Source: Lycocorax pyrrhopterus obiensis (lineage: Eukaryota > Chordata > Aves > Passeriformes > Paradisaeidae). From it: a DNA stretch of 64,000 bases. A program made the translations under genes and the position numbers. Of this stretch, positions 11,101 through 23,020 are shown piece after piece (the stretch's first letter is position 1; every line of letters starts with the position of its first letter). Location of the stretch: contig JACSVZ010000001.1 in the NCBI GenBank assembly GCA_014706295.1, positions 44,798,383-44,862,382 on the forward strand. The letters run 5' to 3'. The notes under the pieces are model-generated. The model was given only the letters and a program-made list of their open reading frames with translations. It was not told where the DNA came from and ran no database searches.

Positions 11101-14100
11101 TCTACTGAGAATAATTGGGTTTTTTTCTGTTCACAACTTTTTATTTTCACAAAATCATGATAAAAAAAAAAACACAACTGTTGTTTTCAGCTGGATATTT
11201 GAATATGAGAACAAATAAGTATCATCCATGTTCTGCTTTTATGTATTCAGGCTTTTCTCTCTTGTTTCCTCATACAGATGACTCTGGTTTTATTAGCACC
11301 ACAACAGAAAGACAGAGAAACAGACGATCTGCTACAGCCCATATACCTTTCATTTCATGAGGTATTTCTTAGCTCACTCCATAACTTTTTCAACTGAGCT
11401 GTTCCCTGATAGCTCTGAGGCTTAACTAGCAAAGGTAATTTCTTTTCTAGAAAGGGAATTATTTCCTGCCCAGACACTGCTGCCTGCTTTGGACTCAATG
11501 GCTCTACAAAAATTCAGAAAATAATAATACAAAAACTGTTTATATGAACCACCCTCTTCTCACCTGTCCCTACTCATCCTGAATTAACTCTGTAAATAGC
11601 TGTTAGTCTATTTACAATGAAGAGCTTAATGGATGATGTTTGTAGAAACCCTTTTCATAGGTCTCCACTTAGGGTGCTTGACCAGTTTTAAAACATATGG
11701 GCTTCACTTGAATCAGGTATTTAATACCAGGTTTCTCTCTTCCCAGTATTAAAAAATACTGTAGCTCAATATCTTTTAAATTACACTACTGCAATGCAGT
11801 AAAAAGTAATAATAATAATAAAAAAGCACACAAACCCAAAAATTAATCAGGAGAAAATGGAAAAGAACACACATAAGAATTAGCTTTCAGCTGTTTAAAA
11901 AAACATTCTGTTTCTAAACAGATATATACAGGTTGTTTTGGGGGGTTTTTGCAATATGTATTTATGTAAAGTTTGCTCCTGGGGTATGATACACAAAACC
12001 AAGATGGTTTATCCTACTTCAAGAATTTTTGAGGCTAAGGTATGAACAGGAATTCAAACTCAGTACTGTGATATGCAAAATGAGTGACTTAAACAGTAGA
12101 AAATAACAAAAAAAGCGTAATTATAGTCTCTAGTCTTCAATTTTGAAGGTGACATTAATTTTACTTGTGTATCATGGAATAATAAAAAAAAATGCCAGGC
12201 CACTTCCCTCCTTCTTAGTTTTCCTTGACCATATAGAATATTTCCTTGACCATTTTTGAGTTTTCTTTTGTGCTATAAATAGAAGATTCAAAAAAAGTGT
12301 TTATTGACCTAATCACTGTAAAGGGAGAAACAAAATAAAAGCCCACTAATTATGCAGTGTGCGAGATTCACTTTGAAGGTGAATGGACTCATATCGAGAA
12401 AACTTACAAAAAACTAGGTGTATCTCAATTTGCTTTTCATGGCTCAATTAAATGGCTTTCACAGAGATTTGACCAGGCAATCACAGTTCATTTCCTACAA
12501 AATCCTGTACTCAAAATAAAAGTGTCTTATTTTGTTGAACAACTTTGGAGGTAGAAGATTCAAATATATTCTTTAGATATTTATTCTAAATAATCTTGTT
12601 TAGAAAGAAAACATAATATAATTTCACATTATATCTTTTTACCCATTTGGACTGGATGCCAATTATCTAAAGCATCAAGTTCTTCCTTCTAATCTGTTAT
12701 GTAAGCCTAATTGTGGATAGGCTTTTTAAATTTTTTAGTTTTTAAACTTCCACATTGACAGTTAAAAACACAATCTAGAAATTGTCTAAGGCATGTCTGA
12801 GATTTGGAAGTTTTTAGATCTCAAGCCCTAATTAAGGATCCTTCTTAAAGAAAATTAGGTCACTATGTGCCTAGGCCTTTAAATATAAAATAAAGAAGAA
12901 TCTTTTCTTCATTCTAGAGTTCATAAGTGAAAATCAAATGTTCCAGAGTAGCCTTTTCTCTGGGGAAGGGATAAGCCATGGAGTAGTTCCAGATTAATCT
13001 GGTTAGACTCTTGACTGTATTACAATGAAAAGCTGCAGAGAAAAAGTGGAAACATTTTGTTGCTTTCTCCCAGAAAACAGCTCTTAAGTGAACTGAAATT
13101 AAAGGAGAGAAATGTGTCTTGGAAGATAATGCACATGCTTGATACTGAGTACAGTGTGGGCTTTAGTGGATACTAGTTTAAAAATGAATCAAAGTTTGTT
13201 AGTTTAGATCAGATTTATTCCTAAACACTATAAAAACAATCTATCCCTGAATATAGTTACTTTTTTCCTCTTACTGAACATTGTGGATTAGCATATATTC
13301 TATTTCCTGATTTTTATTATCCCCCATACTGAGATATATAATGTAAAGCAATCAATTTTCAATTTTGTCAGTTAGTTGACTTTTATTACATTAAAATTTC
13401 TATGTACTTGTTCTCTCTAGACACATTCTCATTGTCCATTCTCTATCACTCTTTCTTTTATTTAAGATAATTCAAAGCTCTCTGGTTTGTTCTTTGACAC
13501 AGAATGTTATACTGAAAATGAAATGAAAATTAAATGAAATGAAAATACTTGAGTGAAATTGAAGTATACAGTGGTCACACTACAAAAATGTCTTTCCAAG
13601 ACAGTGAGAGTTGGTGTTAAAGCAATAAAAAATTAGTAGAAGCAGGATGAAAAGTTTGACCTGTATCAGCAAAAAGAAAGAGACATAAGGAACATGTAAA
13701 CTGATACTAAATATTATATCGAAACCAGAATTTTTTGCATGTAGTGGATAAGCACCACCTGCCTCAGGTACTCATTCTTCATAATATTCTGGGTTCATTT
13801 CTATTTTTTCCCTTATATATCAATCTAGGATAGGATGTAAGTCTAGCCAATTTTGTAGCCAGCAATACAAAAATCATTGCAAGAAAAGGAAAATAGGCAA
13901 AATAAAGACTCATTGTAATTCTTTTTTCTCTCACCTTGAAAGGGGCTGAGATAGAGTTCTGATCTTTATTTCCTGTTAAATTTACACATTTCACACTAGA
14001 CAATTGCTGCCTACCTTTCTACCCTTCTCCATGTTAATTATCACATTGTTGTAGCACTATCTGGATTTCTCTGGATATAGCAGGAGTCTAATTTTTGGGC

Positions 14101-17100
14101 ACTCTTAATTCCTCAGTCAGTTACTTAAATCAATCTAAATCTACCTTGGTACTCTTTTTTTTCGTTTTTTAGACCCACCAATCAGTGCAGATTGCACTTC
14201 TACTACATGAATGTGAACATTCTTATTATGCTTATGTTATAAAAATTACTAGTATAAAATTACTTTCCATTATGTTTGGATTTGGTTTATGTTGTTGGCT
14301 CTGATCACTAACCTAATTAGCAGTGTGCTGTTGAACCACTAGTTTCATTATTCCTTCAAACCCTTTGGCTACTGTTAGGAAATATTTCCACTGAAAGCAG
14401 CAGCTACCAGAAAACAAAAAGAAGTTTACCTGAAAAAAACGTGAGTCATGTTGGTGAAGCTGGAATCCCCAGTCATTCCAGATGCTATGAGCTAAACCTT
14501 TTTTCTAAATGAAGAGCCAGGAGATAAGAGCTGTGCAGTACCAATCAGTGTTTTCAGGCAAAGATGCCAACCTTTTACTGGCAATGTCCTCATGTAGACT
14601 GTAAGATTTACAAACAATTACAAAAACACTTATAAAACCATAACTAAACTAACGATGTTGACTATACCCTTCAAAGATACAGAAATGAAACACAGCAAAG
14701 AGGAATCTGAGAGGAGGGGCTCTCAGTACAATTATTTAAGCAGACTAATTAAGAAATTTTTTTTAAGAAAAAAGAACAAAACCCACCAAAATCAAAACAC
14801 ACACACACAAAACTCCAAAACTTTAAAATAAGCAAAAAAGCCCATGCCAGTTATATAGGGCATAGCTTAAGTGAAGCAGAATCTGTTGATCTAAATTTGG
14901 ATTTGTCCATGCAGACTGGATTTGTCCATGCATTCCAGTAGAAAGTCAGGAGACAATTCTATGTGAAAAGTCAGTGAAAAATTTTAACTCAGAACACAAC
15001 CCAGTTTGAAAACAAGGATTTATTCCTGACCTCAGATACCTTATTTTAATATTATTGACAGCATTTGAAGAAATGTTTGCTGTTGAATTTAGAAGATGTC
15101 CATCTGCAAATATTTTCAGATCGCAGATGATAGGTGTTTCTGAAGCGGAAATCTGTAGGCAATAGTAACTTCAAAAAAAGCCTTTAGAAATCCTGAAGAG
15201 ACAAAAGATTTAGGAAACCAGGAATATTGATGCTTTAAAATCACATGGAATTTCTTAGTTCTACAAACTCTTCACCCATCAATACACTGAAACATTTGCT
15301 ACAGATGGGAATTGTGCTACTGGAGTTGATTTTTTGTATAATTCAGTCATTTGAATGACAAACTCATGTTGAAATGGAAAGATTATATTAAGGGAACTAA
15401 AAGCATGTCAATAATCCCTAAGCAAAAAAACCCCCACACCTGTATTGAACGTAGGTCTTTGCCTGCTGAATTGATTTTTAATGTGGTGATCAAAATACTA
15501 GTGTAACTTATTCTTGTAATTAGACTTGATTAAAAACCTCCTAATGGAGTGGCATGCAGCAGAAAATGAGTCTTAGATGTGGAGGTGTACCTCTGCTTTT
15601 TACTGAGGGACAGTGATATGGTTATGTCGGCTAAAGTCAAAATCATCAAGCACAATCCTTCCAAACCTACAAAACCTGGGTGAGGCTGCTTAGCCAAACA
15701 GTATCAAGTTGGAGCAGGGACATGTTAAGGGTTAAAGAAACTGATGCACTTCACCTGGAATACAGCTGTTGAAAAATTGGGCAATGGACATGGTTGTCTG
15801 TGTAACTGTTTTCTTCAAACATTTCATGGGCCAAAAAGGCAACAGCTGTGAACATAAAAGACAATAAAATGAAAAAAAGGTGGTTTTGACGAAGTATTGC
15901 TGTGAGAGAGAGAAGAAGAAAATGTTTCTTAGCAAACTTTTCATGTATAATGAACATCTATCACATCATGATCAAGCACATTATTTTTTTTCCCAAGGCA
16001 AAGGTAATGCATATAAACCAGAATATTTTCTAGAATCGTCTGAAAATCATGTATCAGTAAAAGAAAGGCTGAATTGTATGCTGAAAGTACACTAAAATTT
16101 GGCACCTTCCATTAAGTTAGAAACTGTAATTATAACAAGGCTAAAAAGAGACAAAAAACTGAACACAGACCAAAATTGGCCTACCTGATTCCTTTCTGTA
16201 AAATTCAAAAGACACAGATTGGCACATGGTGATGGATTTCCTCACTGCTCGTCTGACTGCAGCGCTGGACAGAAGGCTATCAAAGTGACCAACAATAGGA
16301 CAAAAGGTGGTACATTAAAACAAACTTTCCCTTAAAATGTGATGGATGTCTCATAAATGTACTAATATTAAAGTATTTTTCACATCTTCATGGCACACTT
16401 ATGATTCCAGCATCTTCCTGCAGCAATCTGTGTATACATGAAAAAGAATAACTAAAAATGTAACAACAAGCGGAGGATGGCAACATTTTCATTTTATCCC
16501 AACTTCAGTGTTATTATTTAATTATTTTAAAATAATATTCCAGAAGTATGAATGAACTATAGTATTTTTCTATATTGACTATAAAATTATATTAATCTGC
16601 TTACATTCACAATTCAAAATCTTCCATTATACACAGCACTAAGGGCTATATAAAAGTGTTTAAATCAATATTCTTTAGAAGGAAGAAAAAATGCACTTCC
16701 TTAACACATTCAAGTAAAACAAGAAGCAGTGTTCTTGGAAATTATTTAACCTGCTTAATACTAGATGGCTTCCATTTCATCTCTCTGACTTACATGTTTA
16801 AACCTTTCACTGGTTTTACTGTGCAGGACTGCTGTGCTCCAGCAGAGTTAGCTTATCGCTGCAAGCCACACTCTGTTGTGAGGCCTGCCTCAAAGAAAAT
16901 GCAAAATGCGTTCTGAACCTTTGATATTTCAATGCAAACTCCATAATATATTTTATAGAATGGAAAACAATCTGCACCACTCTGTAACTGGCATTTATCT
17001 CAGCTGATAACCTACATGTGCTTACTTGTAAACCTGAAAATACAGAAAAAGAAAAGAGCAGACGCTAAAATGAAGAAAATAATGTAACTTACAAAATACA

Positions 17101-17108
17101 AGACATAT
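8159..17108. other. Long unique AT-rich stretch, no gene seen
   Basis: Nearly 9 kb in which I recognise no LINE, LTR or gene. Minor local structure includes an (AAT)n patch near 11807-11821, a near-tandem AAATGAAAT repeat near 13514-13547, a 15-bp direct repeat at 14899-14913 and 14918-14932 (period 19), and a short CA run near 14803. A locally CpG-richer segment at about 10870-11020 is discussed in the findings. Open frames are all below 90 codons and unrecognisable. Confidence 0.55.
14899..14932. repeat. 15-bp direct repeat, period 19
   Basis: GGATTTGTCCATGCA occurs at 14899-14913 and again at 14918-14932, separated by four bases. A small local duplication with no visible functional context. 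Confidence 0.85.
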
Positions 17109-17345
17109 TGTCCCGGTTTGAGACAAATTAAGGGAAACGCTCTGGAAGGAACGTCTCCTCCAAAGAAGGCAGGTTTCAGCTGCCCTCCCCCACCAGGTTC
17201 AGAAAGAATTTTCCTCAGAGGAAAGTAAAAAAAAAATATTTATTTAACAAACAGGGTGCATGCAGGCATGGGGAAAAAAATAATGCTAAATAATAAAAAT
17301 TCTCGCTGTGGGGAGAACCTGGGTAGATTTCAGAGTCCTTTCTGT
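17109..17345 (-). mobile_element. ERV LTR, 3' portion, minus orientation
   Basis: On the plus strand the segment begins TGTCCCGGTTTGAG. Read on the minus strand it ends in CTCAAACCGGGACA, which is the TG...CA type LTR terminus common to many avian endogenous retroviruses. About 130 bp before that end, on the minus strand, is a canonical AATAAA poly(A) signal (plus coordinates 17239-17244) embedded in an A/T-rich run, followed by a GC-richer segment that would be R-U5. This order (AATAAA, then GC-rich, then ...CA end) is why I place it on the minus strand. Similarity seems to fade after about 17345, so the U3 part at higher coordinates is missing or too diverged. Family assignment rests on memory of bird LTRs, not a search. 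Confidence 0.6.
17239..17244 (-). terminator. LTR poly(A) signal AATAAA
   Basis: Perfect AATAAA on the minus strand inside the 17109-17345 LTR piece, in the position expected at the U3/R border. It may have no current use if the element is transcriptionally dead. Confidence 0.5.
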
Positions 17346-18318
17346 GGGTTTCTTTTTTTTTCAAATCTACAACAACATTTAAGGGAATTTCCATTGCTTT
17401 GGGGAAAAAAATATTTCACTTTTGAATGACTAGAAAATTCTAGGATGCACTCCCAGAATCATCCTTACAAGCAGTTATTTGTGTAAAAGTGAAATATTTA
17501 TTATTTTCTAATGTATTTGTGTGCATTTCATACTGTACAAGATGAAAAAGAAAGACAAATGCAGACTGAAGTGTTCATGCTGCAAATCAGTTGAACAACT
17601 CAGAATGAATTAAAATTTGTAAATTGATTATTAACTTGCATATCATATAATCCAGGCTACACCTTTCTTTCACCAGGATTCACTCAAAAGTGAATCTCTC
17701 ATTTCCTTGGGCTACTTTTTATAGCTGAGTATGTCCAAAATGTTAGTGAATTTAACACTATATGATAGTTGTTCCCTATTTGAGTAACTCCAAAATATTC
17801 AAAATCTTAAAGAAACTGACAAAGAAATGATTTATTATACTTAAGATTTTGACAAATGATTCAGCTCACACAAAGACAAATTGCCAAAAAATTGCAGTAT
17901 TGAATCTAGACTATACTGAAGGCATTAGGAAAACAAACCTATACATTCCAGATGTTCTGGATATGGGAGACTTTCAGCTCTTATGGACAGCTCATCTTTT
18001 TTCCCACTCTTAATATTAATTTTCTCAGCCGTCCTTGTTTGAAATACAATTTTATATATTCATATAAATTAAAAAACTCAAAGATCTCGAAAAACCAAGA
18101 AAAGCAAACTTGGTTTCCAAAATATTGGGGGTGGGTGAGGTGGGTGTGTGAAGCTGGTGATGGTGTGGAAACATCTTACATTTCTTTGGATTATCAACAT
18201 TCTATGTGGACCTTATAGTCAACTCACTGAAGCACTGGACATGTAAAGACAATTTTGAATATATTTAAAACTTTGTCCCTCAGCGTTTTTTTTTCAAAGC
18301 ATCATGGTAATGATACTG

Positions 18319-18336
18319 GTTTCCACAGCAACCAAT
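18319..18336 (+). promoter_or_regulatory. X-box-like (RFX) motif overlapping CCAAT
   Basis: GTTTCCACAGCAAC at 18319-18332 resembles the RFX X-box palindrome (GTNRCC...RGYAAC) with a mismatch in the left half-site. It shares a base with a CCAAT pentamer at 18332-18336. A GC-richer pyrimidine stretch follows. RFX sites beside CCAAT (NF-Y) boxes are known in real promoters, but a single imperfect match in 64 kb may be chance. Confidence 0.3.
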
Positions 18337-20927
18337 AGCATTTCCCACCTCCTCCTTTTCCTCTGCCCTCCTGCCTGGCAGCGCTCCCTGTAGGACTGAC
18401 ATCTTTTTGTGTAAAAATAAGCAACCGTAATTTTGTGTAATGCTATCCAAACAATAATGCTGTGGTATTTGGATGAAATATGTATTTTTACTGCCAAATG
18501 ATGGGCTTTACTCCAGGTTTTATGCTCCTTGTTTTTTCCTGGGTTTTTTGGGTTGTTTTTTTTTACAGATGATTTGGGGAAGTATATGTAAACCAATCAA
18601 AAACCAAGCAAGGCACTGGAAAATGCAATTTCTTCTTGTCACAACTGAGCCTGAAATATCTTTAAAGCCTAATGGTCAAGCTCGCAAAATAAACCCAAGA
18701 GTTTTTATGAATGATAGATATGTTTCATTCCTGAATCAATCACAAACTCATCCTGATTTCTCTGACTACCCTTGTTACAGATCAGTATTCCCAAAATAGC
18801 TTTAATCAGTTATTTTCAGCCTAAGGGTTGTCAGCAAATTACTTGTTATGACTGTTTCTCATTCATTATTCATCCAGTGTAACTGGTCATATGAATAACA
18901 CGATACCACTGCTGTCAAAACTGATGTCCAGAACGTATTCAACAAGATGATAATGTATAACAAGCTTTTTATATAAATTTTAACATCCATAAACATTTTT
19001 TTATAAAATAAATAAGACTTAGGCATTTTGTGAAGTTATTTAATATATTAGGACACACCTCATATATTTCAATAATTTCAATGTGAACAATTTTGTGCAG
19101 TGAACAAGATGTTTCATAAATTAATAGACTAAAATGAATATAAATAAAAATGGAAATTGAGTCTTTATGAGTAGTTACTTGCCTTTTGCTATGAAAAAAA
19201 CCTGCTAAATACATCCTTGCAAGTCTATATTCATCAATATATTTTGCCCGGGTAAAACTTGTGTGTTAATAAAATGAAGCCAATGAACATTCCCATTCTT
19301 ACATTAAAAACCCACCATAAATCAATCCTTCCAAGAAAAGACGTCTAAAATTAAATGTAACATACTGTGAATTGCTCATATGTCTGTTTGCATAGGTACC
19401 TGTTCAACAGCATTCATAACAAACAATATTTAATTCTACTGTTAGTATAAAGCATTCAGCAGTAATTAATCATTCTGCAATTCTTGAAACTGAAAAAAAA
19501 AGTTTTAGTAAACAAAAACTTCCAAACATATCCAACTCCAAACCCCAAACATTTACGGCTATTGCTTTTATTTTTCTTCTTCCAAACCTCTGGGCAAAAT
19601 GTGGTCTTACACTGAGAACACTTTTTGCAACTACAAACACAGAAATATAAGTAAGATGGATGGGAAGGAGTTCTTACACAAATACATATTCCCAGAAGAA
19701 GAAGATTTAAGAAAAAAGTATAGTTATTATTGGCTGCTAATTAAATGAGTTCCAAGAGTAATCAACACTGATTGAAAGGCAAACTTCTGCATTGCTTTAT
19801 ATATTTCTATTACGTCTGACATCCTCATTATTCCTCTAAATTGTCTGTCTCACAAAAACTCCTAGTACCCTGAAATCAGGTAGACCTTATATTTATACTC
19901 AAAAAAATTGAATTCATCTTTTCTTCTCTGTAAGTCTGCTATTTTCACACATTTAAAAAAAAAATTCTGCATTAACACATTTTCAGATTTCCACATCTTA
20001 TGCTGCAAAACCAAATAAGTTCTTTATGCTGTGCTTTTTTCATTTGTAACAGTAAATTTTGACTGGTGCAAGTGAAGGTATTTTTGTCAGACATAGAAGC
20101 ATTTGACTAATGGGTTCCTAGCTTTTTTGCATGTGTAGTGTCATGTTCAGTTAAAGATGATGTGACTGAGTGTACATAACAGTAATTTGGTTTTGCTCTT
20201 CTGATTGCTCCACATGGCAACAACAGAGACCCCCATTCCTTGGAGACTCTCATTCCTTTGAGAGTGTTCAGGCTGGGGAATTTTCTCAATGAAGGGGGAA
20301 GGAAGATGAGAGACACAGCAAGACTGCAAATTTTCAGTATCTTGTGGAATGCAGTGTCTGTATGCAGCAGGGAGAAACCTAAACCTGAGCCAAGTCTCAA
20401 AGACCGTGAAAAGAAAGCTTCTTTCTTAGGAACAGACAGGACTATGTGGAGTTTTTCAATCTAGCAAGACATTAAAAACTTTTGGATTAGAAAGCAAGAT
20501 GAGAGGAGTGGCTCAGCATATATGGGGAATCGTTAGTGTCTGCCAGATTTAGTTTTATTATAATGTCTCACACAGAAAATGTGACTTGCTCTGTTTAAAG
20601 AACAGCTTTCCCTGGTTTATTATTTTGTGCTCTAAAAGCAAGAGTGGTATCTTATGGTGTTTTGGGGAGTGCTTGCTCTAAGGAAAAAGGGAACAAAATT
20701 CCCCTTCAGTGTATTGCAATTCCATCACAGCATCCCACAGGATAAAACAGACACCAGCCTAGACTGTCAATATTGTCCATACATCTTTCAAGCTCTGATC
20801 AGCTGTGATGCATCAGGGTTTTTCAAATCTCCAACATTTCTTATTAAATATTTTAGACTTATTTAAGTTATACACCTCTTTAAAGCAGCAATGATTTTCG
20901 GATCAATTTATGGCTTTAGTCCAAGGA

Positions 20928-21262
20928 AGCTTTATTCAGATGGAAACGAAGTTTTATGGTAGCATTAACTACCGTCTCTTGCACCTGCTTAATATGAGTA
21001 TTGGCTTTTGGCAACACACAACAACTATATATGGGTATATCAATCTGATATTCTCATTCATTGTGAAGCTAAAATAATGGTTCACTCTTTCAAAATGAGC
21101 TGTGCTATAACTAGTAGTCGTGAATGAGTAGAACTACTTGCAGTTTATTGCTTGAGTATTAGCAAAAAGAGATAATATCCTTTCTGTGCTGTAACAGTAC
21201 CTAATATAAGCCAATTAACACCTCGGGCCTAGGTGTGGAATATAAGTAGCTTTATTCAGATG
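20928..21262. repeat. 15-bp direct repeat 320 bp apart
   Basis: AGCTTTATTCAGATG occurs at 20928-20942 and 21248-21262 in the same orientation. The intervening DNA is not repetitive and keeps several CpGs. No transposon ends accompany the repeats. Confidence 0.75.
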
Positions 21263-22539
21263 ATTTGTCCAAAGGAATTAACACTTTGTAGTCACTGTAT
21301 TTGAAAGATCAGAACCACAAAAAACAGCTGTGAATTCTGCCTTTTAATTGAAAACTTTGGCCTGTTTGATCTTACTATTTAACTAAACCAGATGCACAGA
21401 AAATATATGTGCCTGAAAAACATTAATAACCAAATAATTGTCTTTTCCCAAAATAAGCAGGGATAATTTATAATAGTATACTATAATTTCTCTCCCTAAG
21501 ATATGTATCTGATGGTTTACAGGTCTATGTACGTCCTTGCTTTTCAAGAAAGCAATGAAAGAAAGAAAACCAGAATAAATTGAGCCCATGTAAGCAGCAA
21601 GAGAATAACAAAGTGTGCATGAGAAGAGTTAGTGCCAAAGTGCTGATAACAGTTTTAATATGCAGCGATGTATTTTGAGATTTCTTCAAATGCCTAAAAA
21701 TGTTGATATTAACATCCAACAACATTGTAAAAAATATACGTTTAATGTTCTGTTGACTTTAAATTACAAAATACTGTTAATATTTGGTATTCAAGCTACC
21801 CTGAAAGTATTGAAATAGCTCTGAAATACTGTACTAATTTGGAAGATACACATATTTCAAAGTTTTCAACTCAATTTTTGTGCAGCATTCCCTCAGAATT
21901 CAAATAAGATACTTTTTTTCTCTTTCTTATATTAATTGGGTTAAAACAACTGTATTATTTTGTTTCCCTTCCAAATTATTGCTGATTTCTTTCATTTCAC
22001 TTCATTTCTAGAACAAAAATAAGAAGGCAAGAGAAGCAAGAGCTATACCACTTGATGGATCAGCCAGCAGGGCTTGCTTTTAGACAGACAGATGGTGTCT
22101 GGCCTCTAGAGATAGATGGTTCCACCTGCACAAATGAGCCTCCATTGTTGTGGAACCCAACTACTTTCCAGTACACTTGTTGTAGAGGAAAATACCATAC
22201 AGCTCTTCTTACAGGGATTGAATCAAGAATTCAATAATAATATCAAGATATCAATAATACCAAGAATAACTAAAATATTAATACTATTTTTAGTCTCCTG
22301 GCATTTAAAATATGGGCTTGGGGTTTTTGTCTTCAGTCTAATTCTAATCCTGGTGATGACTTCTAGGGCCTTATATTATTGTTTAACTGATTTTAGCAGT
22401 TTACGCACTTCAATGTAGTGGCACAGAGGGCAGCACTGCTCTGTTTGAGGAATGAAGCATACGTAGAAAAACTTAGATTCTCTCAAAATCTACTTTAGAA
22501 ATGCTTGAATATTTTGTTTCTTCTCTTGAAGAATAAATT

Positions 22540-23020
22540 TGGCATGTTGTGCCCAGCTTTTGTCCCCCAGAAACAGGGACAGGGAGAAACTGGAAGGGTC
22601 CAGACAGAAGTATGCTAAGATGGTCAGAAGCCTAGAGAAACATATCCTGCAAAAAGAGGTTGAGGCACTCAGGTCCTTTCACGTGAGTGAAAAAGAAGCT
22701 GAAGGGTGATCTAAAAATGGCCTAAAAATAATTGAAGAGTAGTTACCAAAAGGACAAAGTCAAACTCTTCTTGTTAGTATAAATGATTTAACAGGGTAGA
22801 ATACAGAGACGTTGTGATTTTGGAGGTCCAGATTAGATATTCACAAAAGTATTTTTTCTAGGCATTTCAGCAAGATTTGAAATCGCCATTTGTGAATATT
22901 TTCAAGATTCTAGAAAAAAAAATAGCTGCCATAATCTAGTACTGATTGCACTCCCACGGTTAGTGGAAGACTGCACTACCTTGCCTCCCAAGGTTCCTTC
23001 CAATCAGTGTTTCTACAACT
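22540..23020 (+). mobile_element. CR1 LINE, old 5'-truncated copy
   Basis: A diverged CR1 3' region. The order of blocks follows the family: a 'gcccagctttt' segment at about 22552, a 'gatggtcagaagcctagagaa' type block near 22620-22640, a 'ctgaagggtgatct' block near 22700, and the 3' UTR end near 22970-23020. The last contains CCTCCCAAGGTTCCTTCC and a decayed terminal TGATAA. Stops and indels are frequent, so no coding capacity remains. It is clearly older than the copies at 51 and 54 kb. Confidence 0.75.

Larger units (their letters stand above)
17346..22539. other. Unique sequence with candidate regulatory patches
   Basis: No gene or clear transposon. Of note: an X-box-like motif overlapping a CCAAT box at 18319-18336, a 7-bp perfect inverted repeat with 6-nt loop at 20246-20265, and a 15-bp direct repeat in a locally CpG-retaining stretch at 20928-21262. 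Open frames reach 108 codons (18473-18799) but have no recognisable domain. Confidence 0.5.

Noticed and set aside
18120..18170. G-rich patch as a G-quadruplex
   Set aside because: Only three runs of three or more G within range; it fails the four-run rule.
20246..20265. 7-bp inverted repeat as a terminator or RNA hairpin
   Set aside because: Stem too short for significance in 64 kb, with no T tract or RNA-gene context. Intrinsic terminators do not apply in a vertebrate.
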